A stretch of 64,000 nt of DNA. It comes from UBA1275 sp038124025 (GTDB taxonomy: Bacteria > Bacteroidota > Rhodothermia > Balneolales > Balneolaceae). The position numbers and the translations under genes were made by a program. The stretch lies in NCBI GenBank assembly GCA_038124025.1, contig JAYPBC010000009.1:1-64000 (forward strand), given 5' to 3'. The notes below the pieces were generated by a model. That model was not told the DNA's origin and ran no database searches. It saw only the letters and a program-made list of their open reading frames with translations. The first letter of the stretch is position 1, and every line of letters starts with the position of its first letter. Of this stretch, positions 18,532 to 26,777 are shown piece by piece.

Positions 18532-20316
18532 TTGCATCTTTTCATTAATACATATTTAAAGCCATACAAGTGGACTATAGCGCTAGGTGCTATTTTTCTT
18601 ACAGCAGCTAACTTTTTCTTAGTTTGGATTCCCGTCCTAATTCGTCAAACAATGGATAGAGTTGAGCAGTTAAATGCAGAACAGCTTGAAGTATTATCAT
18701 TATTTGATACTCTATTCAATTCAGCCCAAGGAAGTATCTTAGCCATGAATGCGCTTTATTTGGTGGCGGCAGTATGTGGCTATGGTTTCTTTTTGTTTTT
18801 GACCAGGCAAACACTCATTGTTGCATCCAGGAAAGTGGAGTATGATTTAAGAAACGATGTGTTATTTGCCCTGTTTAACCTTCCATCTATTTTTTATACG
18901 AAATATTCTGAGGGTGAGGTATATGTACGTGCAACGGAGGATATTAACAAAGTACGGGAATATTTTGGGCCGGTGATTATGTATAGTATTAATACCATTA
19001 CCAGAGCTGGTTTTGTAATTACGATGATGTATATAGTTAGTAGAGATTTAATGGTATGGGCATTATTACCCTTACCTTTGTTGTCACTTTTTGCGTACTG
19101 GATTACTGGATACATACATAAACACTCGATTATCATTCAGGAGCAATACTCTAAGTTAGCAGATCAAGCGAAAGAAACATTCTCTAGTATACGACTAGTT
19201 AAAGCGTACCATAAAGGTGAATCGGAACAGCGAAAGTTTGATGCTTTAAACGAAGACTATAAAGAGAAAAAGCTCCGGTTAGACTTAATTGAGTCATTAT
19301 TTCATCCAGGCTTAAACTTTTTGATAGGTATTTCCCTCATTATCGTTATTTGGAAAGGCGGACAAATGGTAATTTCTGAACAATTAACGGTAGGTAATAT
19401 TGCTGAATTTCTAATTTATGTAGCCTATTTGATATGGCCTGTAGCAGCATTGGGATACACTACAAATAGATTTCAGAAGTCTATTGCTTCTTGGCAAAGG
19501 ATAAAGATCATATTCGAGGCCTATCACGATTTAGATAAAGATGAAGGCTTGGACACACAAAATATCGAGGGCACTATTGAGTTCAAGGGTGTCGATTTTA
19601 ATTACCCGGACGCAAAAGTACCTACTATAGAAGGTTTGAACCTTCACATAAAAGCTGGAAATAAAGTGGCAATCGTTGGTCGCACAGGCTCAGGAAAGAG
19701 TACTTTAGTACAGTTATTACCTAGATTGTTTGAACCCACTAAAGGTGAAATATTACTTGATGGAAGACCCTTAAAAGATTATTCTAAACGAGCATTACGT
19801 GATTGTTTGGGCTTTGTACCTCAGGATCATTTTTTATTTTCAGATACAATAGAAGAGAATATTGGCTTTGGGATGAAGGGGGCTACAGCCGAAGATGTGG
19901 AATGGGCCGCATCACAGGCGCAAGTCCTTGACAACATATTGGATTTTGATAAAAAATTTAAGACTATACTCGGTGAAAAAGGTATAACCTTATCTGGAGG
20001 TCAAAAACAACGCACAGCTATTGCAAGAGCACTAATAAAAAAACCGAAAATACTTATTTTGGATGATTCTTTAAGTGCTGTCGATACTAAAACAGAAGAT
20101 GCAATTTTACGTTCATTAAGAAATGATGAGAGTAATGTTACGGTTATAATGATAAGTCACAGGATATCTACCATTAAAGATGCAGACTATATTTATTACA
20201 TAGAAGAAGGTAAGGTGAAAGAAGCAGGAACTCATGAGGAGTTATTATTACAAAAAGGAAGTTACAAGTCGATGTACGACAAACAACTGATAGAACAAGA
20301 ATTACAAACTATATAA
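18532..20316 (+). CDS. ABC exporter half-transporter (degenerate Walker B)
   Basis: A 594-residue fusion of a six-helix exporter domain (about 1-320) and an ATPase domain (about 345-594). Walker A is GRTGSGKST (from G383), the signature is the canonical LSGGQ (487-491), and the H-loop is ISHR. In Walker B the catalytic Glu is replaced by Asp (D511-D512 in ILILDDSLSAVD), the hallmark of the degenerate-site subunit of heterodimeric exporters such as TM287/288 or BmrCD. The start is uncertain: the first possible codon is TTG at 18532 (or ATT at 18514), no ATG occurs before about residue 41, and no Shine-Dalgarno is visible. Its natural partner is the ABC gene at 21737, with which it shows complementary defects. 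Confidence 0.9.
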   Translation: MHLFINTYLKPYKWTIALGAIFLTAANFFLVWIPVLIRQTMDRVEQLNAEQLEVLSLFDTLFNSAQGSILAMNALYLVAAVCGYGFFLFLTRQTLIVASRKVEYDLRNDVLFALFNLPSIFYTKYSEGEVYVRATEDINKVREYFGPVIMYSINTITRAGFVITMMYIVSRDLMVWALLPLPLLSLFAYWITGYIHKHSIIIQEQYSKLADQAKETFSSIRLVKAYHKGESEQRKFDALNEDYKEKKLRLDLIESLFHPGLNFLIGISLIIVIWKGGQMVISEQLTVGNIAEFLIYVAYLIWPVAALGYTTNRFQKSIASWQRIKIIFEAYHDLDKDEGLDTQNIEGTIEFKGVDFNYPDAKVPTIEGLNLHIKAGNKVAIVGRTGSGKSTLVQLLPRLFEPTKGEILLDGRPLKDYSKRALRDCLGFVPQDHFLFSDTIEENIGFGMKGATAEDVEWAASQAQVLDNILDFDKKFKTILGEKGITLSGGQKQRTAIARALIKKPKILILDDSLSAVDTKTEDAILRSLRNDESNVTVIMISHRISTIKDADYIYYIEEGKVKEAGTHEELLLQKGSYKSMYDKQLIEQELQTI

Positions 20317-20384
20317 AACTAAAATAATAATCATTAGGTGTGATTGTTGATTGCAACCACCCATGAATAAGGGAGAACATTAAA

Positions 20385-21692
20385 ATGATCGTAGTACCAT
20401 TAGGCATAGCCTCGGCAACCCCAACAGCCATACGACACTTACCCTCAGTAGCCCTATGGAGAGAAGGAAGTGTGTTTCTGTTTGATTGCGGTGAAAATTC
20501 TCAAATGTGCATGCTTCAAGCTGGATTAAAGAGATCTAAGATTGATAGTATATTTATAACCCATTTCGATGTTGATCATTATTCCGGTCTTATGGGATTG
20601 ATATCAACCTTACAGTTACAGAGAAGAGATAAAACATTAAATCTAATTGGACCAAAGGGTCTAAAAGAATTTGTAACTTGGAATCTCAAATTTTCTGGAG
20701 TTGAAATTAGTTTTGATCTTGATTTTGTAGAAATTGAGGAAGGAACAGATGAAATGCGTGTGTTAGATACAGAGGATTACTATGTAGAAGCTCGGCCGCT
20801 AAAGCATAAAAAATTCTGTTTAGGATACCGCTTTCAAGAAAAAGATAAGCCTGGTAAGGTGGATGCTACTAAGGCAGAGCAATACGGAATTACAGAGGAT
20901 GAACAATTTAAGGCACTTAAAGCAGGTAAAAATCTAACACTTAATGATGGGACTGTTATTGAATCGTATGAGATTGTAGGTCACCCAAGACCAGGTGATA
21001 GTTTTGCTTATGTGACGGATACTGAATACTGCCCAAATGCCGTAAAATTAGCCATGAATACGAATATACTGTATCATGAAGCTACATTTGGCAATCAGTT
21101 AGCTGATAAAGCTAAAGAGACCGGTCACTCAACAGCAGCAGATGCAGCTCGTGTAGCAACAGAAGCTCAAACCAAATTGCTAGTCATTGGTCATTTCTCA
21201 GCGCGTTACACGAACTTACATCTACTGTTAAAGGAGGCTAGAGAAGGATTCTATCCGACATGGTTAGCACAGGAATTACGTCCTATTTTCACAGATCCAT
21301 CGCACGAAAGAGGTATCGTTGAGCCAAAAGTGAACCTAATCGACTTGACCAAGAAAAATCCACAAAGCGGTGGTGATAATTATCGCGGAGGTAGATCTAG
21401 AGGTGGACGATCAAGTGCTGGTAGACATGGTGGAGGTAGATCGGGATCTAGGAACTTTAGACCTAGAAAAAGTAGAGATGGCGCAGCTAGTGGAACAAGG
21501 GGTCGATATGGGTCTAGTAACTATGAGAATAGAGGGGATCGCTACAAAAAGAACGATGGAGGTTCATACAGGAGCGATTCTGGCGGTAGTAGAGACTATA
21601 ATAATTACGACCGTAATAATCGGTACAATGACTCTAAACCAAACAAATCTATTACACCTAGAACTGGCTACGATGACTTCAACCGATTCTAG
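20385..21692 (+). CDS. RNase Z-like metallo-beta-lactamase protein with RGG-rich tail
   Basis: 435 residues. The first 320 match RNase Z/ElaC: LFDCGENSQ (33-41), the metal motif region, the PLKHKKFCLGYRFQEKD exosite-like segment, FAYVTDTEY, GHSTAADAARVA and IGHFSARY. RNase Z trims the 3' trailer of pre-tRNAs. Two oddities: the metal motif is T-H60-F-D62-V-D64-H65, with Asp where RNase Z has the second His of HxHxDH; and residues about 327-435 form a low-complexity tail rich in Arg, Gly, Ser, Tyr and Asn with several RGG/GGR units, as found in RNA-binding proteins. A GGGAG Shine-Dalgarno precedes the ATG. It lies between two ABC exporter halves, 68 bp and 44 bp from them. Confidence 0.85.
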   Translation: MIVVPLGIASATPTAIRHLPSVALWREGSVFLFDCGENSQMCMLQAGLKRSKIDSIFITHFDVDHYSGLMGLISTLQLQRRDKTLNLIGPKGLKEFVTWNLKFSGVEISFDLDFVEIEEGTDEMRVLDTEDYYVEARPLKHKKFCLGYRFQEKDKPGKVDATKAEQYGITEDEQFKALKAGKNLTLNDGTVIESYEIVGHPRPGDSFAYVTDTEYCPNAVKLAMNTNILYHEATFGNQLADKAKETGHSTAADAARVATEAQTKLLVIGHFSARYTNLHLLLKEAREGFYPTWLAQELRPIFTDPSHERGIVEPKVNLIDLTKKNPQSGGDNYRGGRSRGGRSSAGRHGGGRSGSRNFRPRKSRDGAASGTRGRYGSSNYENRGDRYKKNDGGSYRSDSGGSRDYNNYDRNNRYNDSKPNKSITPRTGYDDFNRF

Positions 21693-21736
21693 GCAGCAAT
21701 AGCAATAAATTTATGAGTAAGCAACTGCAATAAATT

Positions 21737-23509
21737 ATGGCTAAGACTACAAAGAAAGCCGCTGATAAAATACTTATTAAGCGGCTTTACTTTTTTATTA
21801 AGCCTTTTGTGGGATATATAGCGCTAGCTATCATTCTATCCTTAGCGGTAGCATATTTAGGTACCGTTCGACCCAAATTGACCCAAATTGCAGTCGATGA
21901 TTATATAGCATTTGATGACTTTGAAGGGCTATTCACCGTTATTTTATTGTTGTTTGGCGCCTTAGTCGGGGAATTTATTTTACTCATGGTCAACACCTAT
22001 CTAACTAGGTGGTTTGGGCAGAATGCACTGTATTCACTGCGTAGTGCTGTATTCGAGAAAATTCGAAGTCTTCATGTTCAGTACTTTGATCGAAGTCCCA
22101 TTGGACGATTGATTACCCGAACGACTTCTGATGTTGAAGCACTTAGTGAACTGTTATCAGATGGGGTGGTTGCCATTATTGGTGATTTATTTCGAATTAT
22201 CTTTATTCTTTATTTCATGTTTTCTATGAACTGGGAGCTTAGTTTGGTTACTATAGCCATTCTACCTGTTTTGTTTCTAGCTACCTTTTGGTTTAAAGAA
22301 CGTGTTCGAGTTAGTTTTCTAAAAGTGCGTGATGAATTATCTCATCTAAATTCTTTTGTTCAAGAGCATATTAATGGGATGAAAGTAGTCCAGATATTTA
22401 ATCGTCAACAATATCAACACGAAAAATTTCAAAAAATAAATCAGAAGCATAAAGAAGCTCATGTTGAAACAATCTTATATTTCAGCATTTTTTGGCCTTT
22501 AATCGAAGTACTTGCCTCTTTTGCTATGGCATTAATTGTCTGGTATGGTGGGGGAAGAGCTCTCATGGGAGGGGTTAGTTTTGGTGTTTTATTGGCTTTT
22601 ATTCAGTATGCGCGACAGTTTTTTCAACCGATTCGTGGCCTATCAGAAAAATTTAACACACTTCAGTCCGCTCTTGCTTCTTCGGAAAGAATATTTGAAG
22701 TATTGGATACTAAGCACCAAATACATACTCCTGATAGTCCGAAAACTCTTAACAGTCCCAAAGGACACATCACCTTTAACAATGTTTGGTTTAGATACAA
22801 TGATGAAGGTTCGTGGATTCTTCAAGATGTAAGTTTTGAGGTACAGCCAGGTCAACACTTAGCTATCGTTGGTGCTACAGGAGCTGGAAAAACGACCATT
22901 ATCAATCTGCTTCTTCGGTTCTATGAAATACAGAAAGGCAGCATCTGTATTGACGGATTTGATATAAAAGAGTTGGATTTATCGGAACTTCGCACCTTAT
23001 TCGGACTAGTCCTACAAGATCATTCAATATTTACTGGTACAGTCTATGAAAATATAGCATTGGGTAATGCTGATATAAGCTTAGCAAAGGTAAAAAAAGC
23101 TGCTGAAGATGTAGAAGCTAATAGCTTCATAGAAAAACTACCAGGCAATTATCAATACTTGCTTCAAAAACAAGGTTCGTCCTTATCCATGGGTCAAAAA
23201 CAGTTAATTTGTTTTGTCCGGGCATTGGTATATAATCCGCTAATCATGGTGCTTGATGAAGCCACTTCGAGTGTTGACTCTGAAACGGAAGCCCTAGTGA
23301 ATATTGCTAGCAAAAAAGCGATGCAAGGTAGAACCACCATTGCGATAGCTCATCGCTTGTCTACCATCCAGGATGCGGACACTATTTTGGTGATGCACAA
23401 AGGACAAATAAGGGAAATAGGGACCCATCAAGAGCTACTTACCCAAGATCATGGAATCTATCGTAAGTTGTATGAATTACAGTATAAAGATCAATCAGTT
23501 CAAGTCTAG
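21737..23509 (+). CDS. ABC exporter half-transporter (degenerate signature motif)
   Basis: A 590-residue exporter half: transmembrane domain (about 20-315) and ATPase domain (about 340-590). Walker A GATGAGKTT, Walker B with the catalytic Glu intact (D507-E508 in VLDEATSSVD) and H-loop IAHR are normal. The signature is LSMGQ (483-487) instead of LSGGQ. In heterodimeric exporters the degenerate ATP site is built from the Walker motifs of one subunit and the altered signature of the other, and this protein fits the second role, pairing with the product at 18532. Likely an exporter of lipids, drugs or peptides at the inner membrane; substrate unknown. Convergent with btaB, 6 bp apart. Confidence 0.92.
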   Translation: MAKTTKKAADKILIKRLYFFIKPFVGYIALAIILSLAVAYLGTVRPKLTQIAVDDYIAFDDFEGLFTVILLLFGALVGEFILLMVNTYLTRWFGQNALYSLRSAVFEKIRSLHVQYFDRSPIGRLITRTTSDVEALSELLSDGVVAIIGDLFRIIFILYFMFSMNWELSLVTIAILPVLFLATFWFKERVRVSFLKVRDELSHLNSFVQEHINGMKVVQIFNRQQYQHEKFQKINQKHKEAHVETILYFSIFWPLIEVLASFAMALIVWYGGGRALMGGVSFGVLLAFIQYARQFFQPIRGLSEKFNTLQSALASSERIFEVLDTKHQIHTPDSPKTLNSPKGHITFNNVWFRYNDEGSWILQDVSFEVQPGQHLAIVGATGAGKTTIINLLLRFYEIQKGSICIDGFDIKELDLSELRTLFGLVLQDHSIFTGTVYENIALGNADISLAKVKKAAEDVEANSFIEKLPGNYQYLLQKQGSSLSMGQKQLICFVRALVYNPLIMVLDEATSSVDSETEALVNIASKKAMQGRTTIAIAHRLSTIQDADTILVMHKGQIREIGTHQELLTQDHGIYRKLYELQYKDQSVQV

Positions 23510-23515
23510 TCTACC

Positions 23516-24160
23516 TTATTTAATCGCTTTTATTATTCCATACTGATACAAACCCATAAAGCCTCTCTTTGTTTCGTATTCCACTTTTTTAAAGGTGTTT
23601 TGCAATATCGATATGATTTCTGATCGAATATAAACACCATGGAAGTTCATCCAGCGATTAAACAATATTGATGAAGAAGAAATAAAGTCAACTGCGTAAA
23701 GTGTTCCAGAAGGGCTGAGTGAGTTATGTATAGCTTTTATGCAATGAAGCATATCGTTATTCATACTTATTGAATAGGAACATATAAAACAATCCATTGA
23801 TGAATTTGTATAAGAAGAAGACGGAAAATAGTGTTGTTGCAAATGCACATTTTCAAGTTTTTCCACTTTTATAGAGGCTTTTTTTAACATATGCTCGGAC
23901 GCATCATACCCATAAAAGGTACACTCTTTGAATTCAGAAGCTAAGACCGAAATGTGATACCCTGTTCCGCACCCAAGTTCAATGATCGATAAAGCTTTGC
24001 GCTTTTTTATACCTCTTCTTAGTTCAACCCGTAGATAATTAGAAAACCAGTCTCTACCCCATAAAATAGCCCATCGGGTAGTATCATATATGTGGCTATT
24101 CCAACTATAGTACCATTTGAGATATTGTTCGTTTCTTGTGGATAAGGATGATTGATTCAT
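23516..24160 (-). CDS. btaB: Betaine lipid N-methyltransferase BtaB-like
   Basis: A 214-residue class I SAM-dependent methyltransferase with the nucleotide-binding loop IELGCGTGYH (near residues 59-68). The N-terminal stretch SHIYDTTRWAILWGRD (near 22-37) is the kind of YDxTRxxxLxGRD motif found in BtaB, the enzyme that trimethylates diacylglyceryl-homoserine to the betaine lipid DGTS. The neighbour 12 bp upstream on the same strand is the BtaA homologue, which supports this reading strongly. It would act at the inner membrane surface. The alternative is a phosphatidylethanolamine methyltransferase, which can look similar, but the btaA context makes BtaB preferable. Confidence 0.85.
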   Translation of the reverse strand: MNQSSLSTRNEQYLKWYYSWNSHIYDTTRWAILWGRDWFSNYLRVELRRGIKKRKALSIIELGCGTGYHISVLASEFKECTFYGYDASEHMLKKASIKVEKLENVHLQQHYFPSSSYTNSSMDCFICSYSISMNNDMLHCIKAIHNSLSPSGTLYAVDFISSSSILFNRWMNFHGVYIRSEIISILQNTFKKVEYETKRGFMGLYQYGIIKAIK

Positions 24161-24172
24161 GAATCGGGGGCT

Positions 24173-25276
24173 CTAGCGGCTTAATAGGTACGTACTCGAA
24201 TAACTGTACACTTGGTCACTTTTCAATTCCTTTCGTTTCATCTGAGTTACAGTAAAGTTCTTAGATGTTAGGCTATCAATCCACGGCACAGTTTCATAGG
24301 AAGAACGAAAAAGAATTTTTTTTATCGATGTACATGTATTCAGAGTGCTCCAAGTCTCACGGAGTTCCGTAAATCTTTTCTGGTTATTGTATAGCCAATC
24401 TTGATGATCCAATAGATTAACATGACTAAACCTATTTGATCGACTATGTTGGAGTGCATACAACAATGAAGAATGACCTATGGATATTCGAAAAATGGAT
24501 TCTTTTAATGATTCAAAATACTTTTTTTGTAAATGTTTTGGGGCAAAATCTAAGCTATAATATCCATTCCAATATAAGCGCCAATACGGATTTTGGGATA
24601 GCTGCTGTTCTACAAGAATAGTATATAATGTATCCTTTAAAAAGGGAAGTAAGGGCCCTATACTATGTTGCTGGCTTTTTGGAATACCACCAAGATATAG
24701 CACCCATGGGTGTATCCACAATGAAATGGCCGAATGTTGGCTCATTTTATGCCATAGTGATTCGAATAGAATCTTTTTGCTATCCAAATCCTCGCTATAG
24801 ATTAACTCGTTAATTAACTCTAAAACACCCATTCTTCGAAGACTATAAAGCAACAATCGAGATAACCAACCAGTGGTTCCATATCGGTAAAATCCTTTTC
24901 GGTCAGGATCAAATAGATGTTGTTTGCGCTTCCAAAATTTTCTAGCCCCAGGAGTCAATTTGTCTAATAAGCCTTCGAAATAGTGCGGGTAATCAGGCAC
25001 CTTTCCCAATCCAAAAAATGACCAATACACCTCGAAGTCATAGGTCGATATAACGATTTTTTTTAACTCAACCAGATATAATTGAGCTGGATTGATATCA
25101 ACTGCATGTATATGTCGTACTCCTTCTAAAGAATAATTCAAGAGGTGATCACCTGCACTTGCTATGGTCAGCATAGATGAGTTTTGATCAAGTCCTAGGA
25201 GTTTTGTGTCAATCCGTACGTCTTCCCAGCTAATGGTATAGATGAGTTTTTTTGTGAAAAGCTTAGGTAAACTCAT
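24173..25276 (-). CDS. btaA: SAM:diacylglycerol 3-amino-3-carboxypropyltransferase BtaA-like (DUF3419)
   Basis: A 367-residue DUF3419 protein. The family start is clear: IYTISWEDVRIDTKLLGL (about 12-29), the SAM-binding stretch MLTIASAGDHLLNYSLEG and HAVDINPAQLYLVELK (near 58-73). BtaA transfers the 3-amino-3-carboxypropyl group of S-adenosylmethionine to diacylglycerol, giving diacylglyceryl-homoserine, which BtaB then methylates. Betaine lipids are phosphorus-free and replace phospholipids in some bacteria when phosphate is short. The gene heads the btaA-btaB pair and is divergent from the small membrane-protein gene; the control region of less than 100 bp shows no motif I can identify with confidence. 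Confidence 0.9.
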   Translation of the reverse strand: MSLPKLFTKKLIYTISWEDVRIDTKLLGLDQNSSMLTIASAGDHLLNYSLEGVRHIHAVDINPAQLYLVELKKIVISTYDFEVYWSFFGLGKVPDYPHYFEGLLDKLTPGARKFWKRKQHLFDPDRKGFYRYGTTGWLSRLLLYSLRRMGVLELINELIYSEDLDSKKILFESLWHKMSQHSAISLWIHPWVLYLGGIPKSQQHSIGPLLPFLKDTLYTILVEQQLSQNPYWRLYWNGYYSLDFAPKHLQKKYFESLKESIFRISIGHSSLLYALQHSRSNRFSHVNLLDHQDWLYNNQKRFTELRETWSTLNTCTSIKKILFRSSYETVPWIDSLTSKNFTVTQMKRKELKSDQVYSYSSTYLLSR

Positions 25277-25371
25277 TGACCAAGGGGGCTGCCATTAGCT
25301 TGAGTGTATCCATTTAAGAAGCGGAAAAATTCGTACATTACTACTCACTATTAATTAAAGATTTGTACAAA

Positions 25372-25656
25372 ATGAATGGAAATAACAAATCAACCGCAAG
25401 CCGTCTATGGTATTGTATTCATCTGGTAGGTAGGGTCCTTTTTCCATCCAAAAACCGGTCAGATTTCACTAAAGAAACAAGCTCACCAGCACTGAGTAAC
25501 CCTCAACTTGCTTGGATCAAAAGTGAATATCAAAAGGAATATAGAATCTTGCGAAGGAAAGCCAGAATACATCCAGAAAAAGCCATCCTTGGAGGCTTGT
25601 TTGTGGGCTTTCTGTTAGGTTTGGGTACCATGAAAAGTATACATCAGAAAAAGTAA
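25372..25656 (+). CDS. Small protein with C-terminal membrane helix, unknown function
   Basis: 94 residues from the ATG at 25372 (an in-frame TTG nine bases earlier is less likely). The N-terminal two thirds are basic and hydrophilic; the helix AILGGLFVGFLLGLG at about residues 71-85 is followed by a short basic tail, so it is probably a tail-anchored inner membrane protein. Layout and size recall the DUF883 (ElaB/YqjD) ribosome-associated tail-anchored proteins, but I see no decisive sequence match. It ends 10 bp before prfB and probably shares its transcript. Function unknown. Confidence 0.6.
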   Translation: MNGNNKSTASRLWYCIHLVGRVLFPSKNRSDFTKETSSPALSNPQLAWIKSEYQKEYRILRRKARIHPEKAILGGLFVGFLLGLGTMKSIHQKK

Positions 25657-25666
25657 TTAGAAAAGT

Positions 25667-26777
25667 ATGGCGGTTATAAACGATCAATTACAAGAACATT
25701 TTCAGCGGTTAGATGCGCTGAGGGGGTATCTTTGACTATGATAAGCGAAGCGTCAGAATTATTGAGCTGACTCAACAGACTCAAGACCCAGCATTTTGGA
25801 ATGACCCAGTAGGGGCACAAAAAGTAATGAAGGACTTGGGTTATCAAAAAGCTTTAATTCAAGATTGGGATACTCTGAATAGTCTTAGAGAGAGTATCAT
25901 TGTTTACTTAGAATTTATTGAAATGGGGGAGAGTGTTGAGGAAGAATTGGCAGCAGAAACCGATAAATTTATCCTTCAACTAGAGGCTCTTGAACTCAAA
26001 AATATGCTCAAGGAAGAAGATGATCATCGGGACGCCGTAGTACAATTTAGTCCTGGTGCTGGGGGGACAGAGAGTCAAGATTGGGCTGAAATGCTATATC
26101 GAATGTATACACGGTGGGCCGATCAAAACGGATATAAGGTGTCTGTAATGGACTATCAGGATGGGGAAGTGGCTGGACTAAAAAGTGCTACTATAGAAGT
26201 TCAAGGAGATAATGCCTATGGGTTTTTAAAAGCCGAAAGTGGTATCCATCGTTTGGTGCGAGTATCTCCATTCGATAGTAATGCCCGTCGCCATACTTCT
26301 TTTTGTTCGGTCTTTATCTCTCCTCTGGTTGATGATACCATTGAGCTGGATATTAACGAGAAGCATATAGAACTACAGCGTTTTCACTCCTCGGGTGCAG
26401 GTGGACAAAATGTAAATAAAGTGGAGACAGGGGTTCGACTTATATGGACAGGAACATTGTCTGACGGTCGAGAAGAAAAAGTGGTAGCAGAGTGTCAACA
26501 AGAACGATCTCAACTCCAAAATCGGGAGAAGGCTTTAGTCCTGTTAAAATCTAGAATATATGAATTAGAGAAAGAAATACGAGAGGCTGAAAAGGCAAGA
26601 CTAGAAGGGACAAAGGGAAAAAATGAATGGGGCTCACAGATAAGAAGTTATGTATTTGATGATCAGCGAGTTAAGGATCACCGAACCGGTCATGAAACCT
26701 CCAATGTTTCAGGGGTGATGGATGGAGATTTGAATGAATTTATAAAAGCGTATCTATTACTACAGGCTCATGCATAA
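25667..26777 (+). CDS. prfB: Peptide chain release factor 2, with programmed +1 frameshift
   Basis: The gene is read in two frames: codons 1-22 from ATG 25667 to an in-frame TGA at 25733-25735, then +1 from GAC at 25734 to the stop at 26775-26777, giving about 369 residues, normal for RF2. The joined protein shows the stop-codon recognition motif SPF (VSPFDSNARRHTSF, near residue 200) and the catalytic GGQ (SGAGGQNVNK, near 244). It releases the nascent chain at UGA and UAA codons. Reading only from the ATG at 25827 would lose the N-terminal domain start. It overlaps nadB by 8 bp, so translation is coupled. Confidence 0.95.
25721..25736 (+). promoter_or_regulatory. RF2 autoregulatory +1 frameshift site
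   Basis: Internal Shine-Dalgarno-like AGGGGG, then TAT, the slippery CTT and TGA C. This is the classical RF2 autoregulation element: low RF2 makes the ribosome pause at the UGA and shift +1 at CUU, restoring RF2 synthesis. Confidence 0.95.

Noticed and set aside
21370..21702. 110-codon Val/Glu-rich frame overlapping the RNase Z tail
   Set aside because: A frame-shifted reading of the RGG-rich tail, whose repeats produce the long open frame.
21871..21890. Tandem decamer acccaaattg x2
   Set aside because: Lies within the coding sequence of the second ABC half (residues PKLTQI) and is too short to be more than coincidence.
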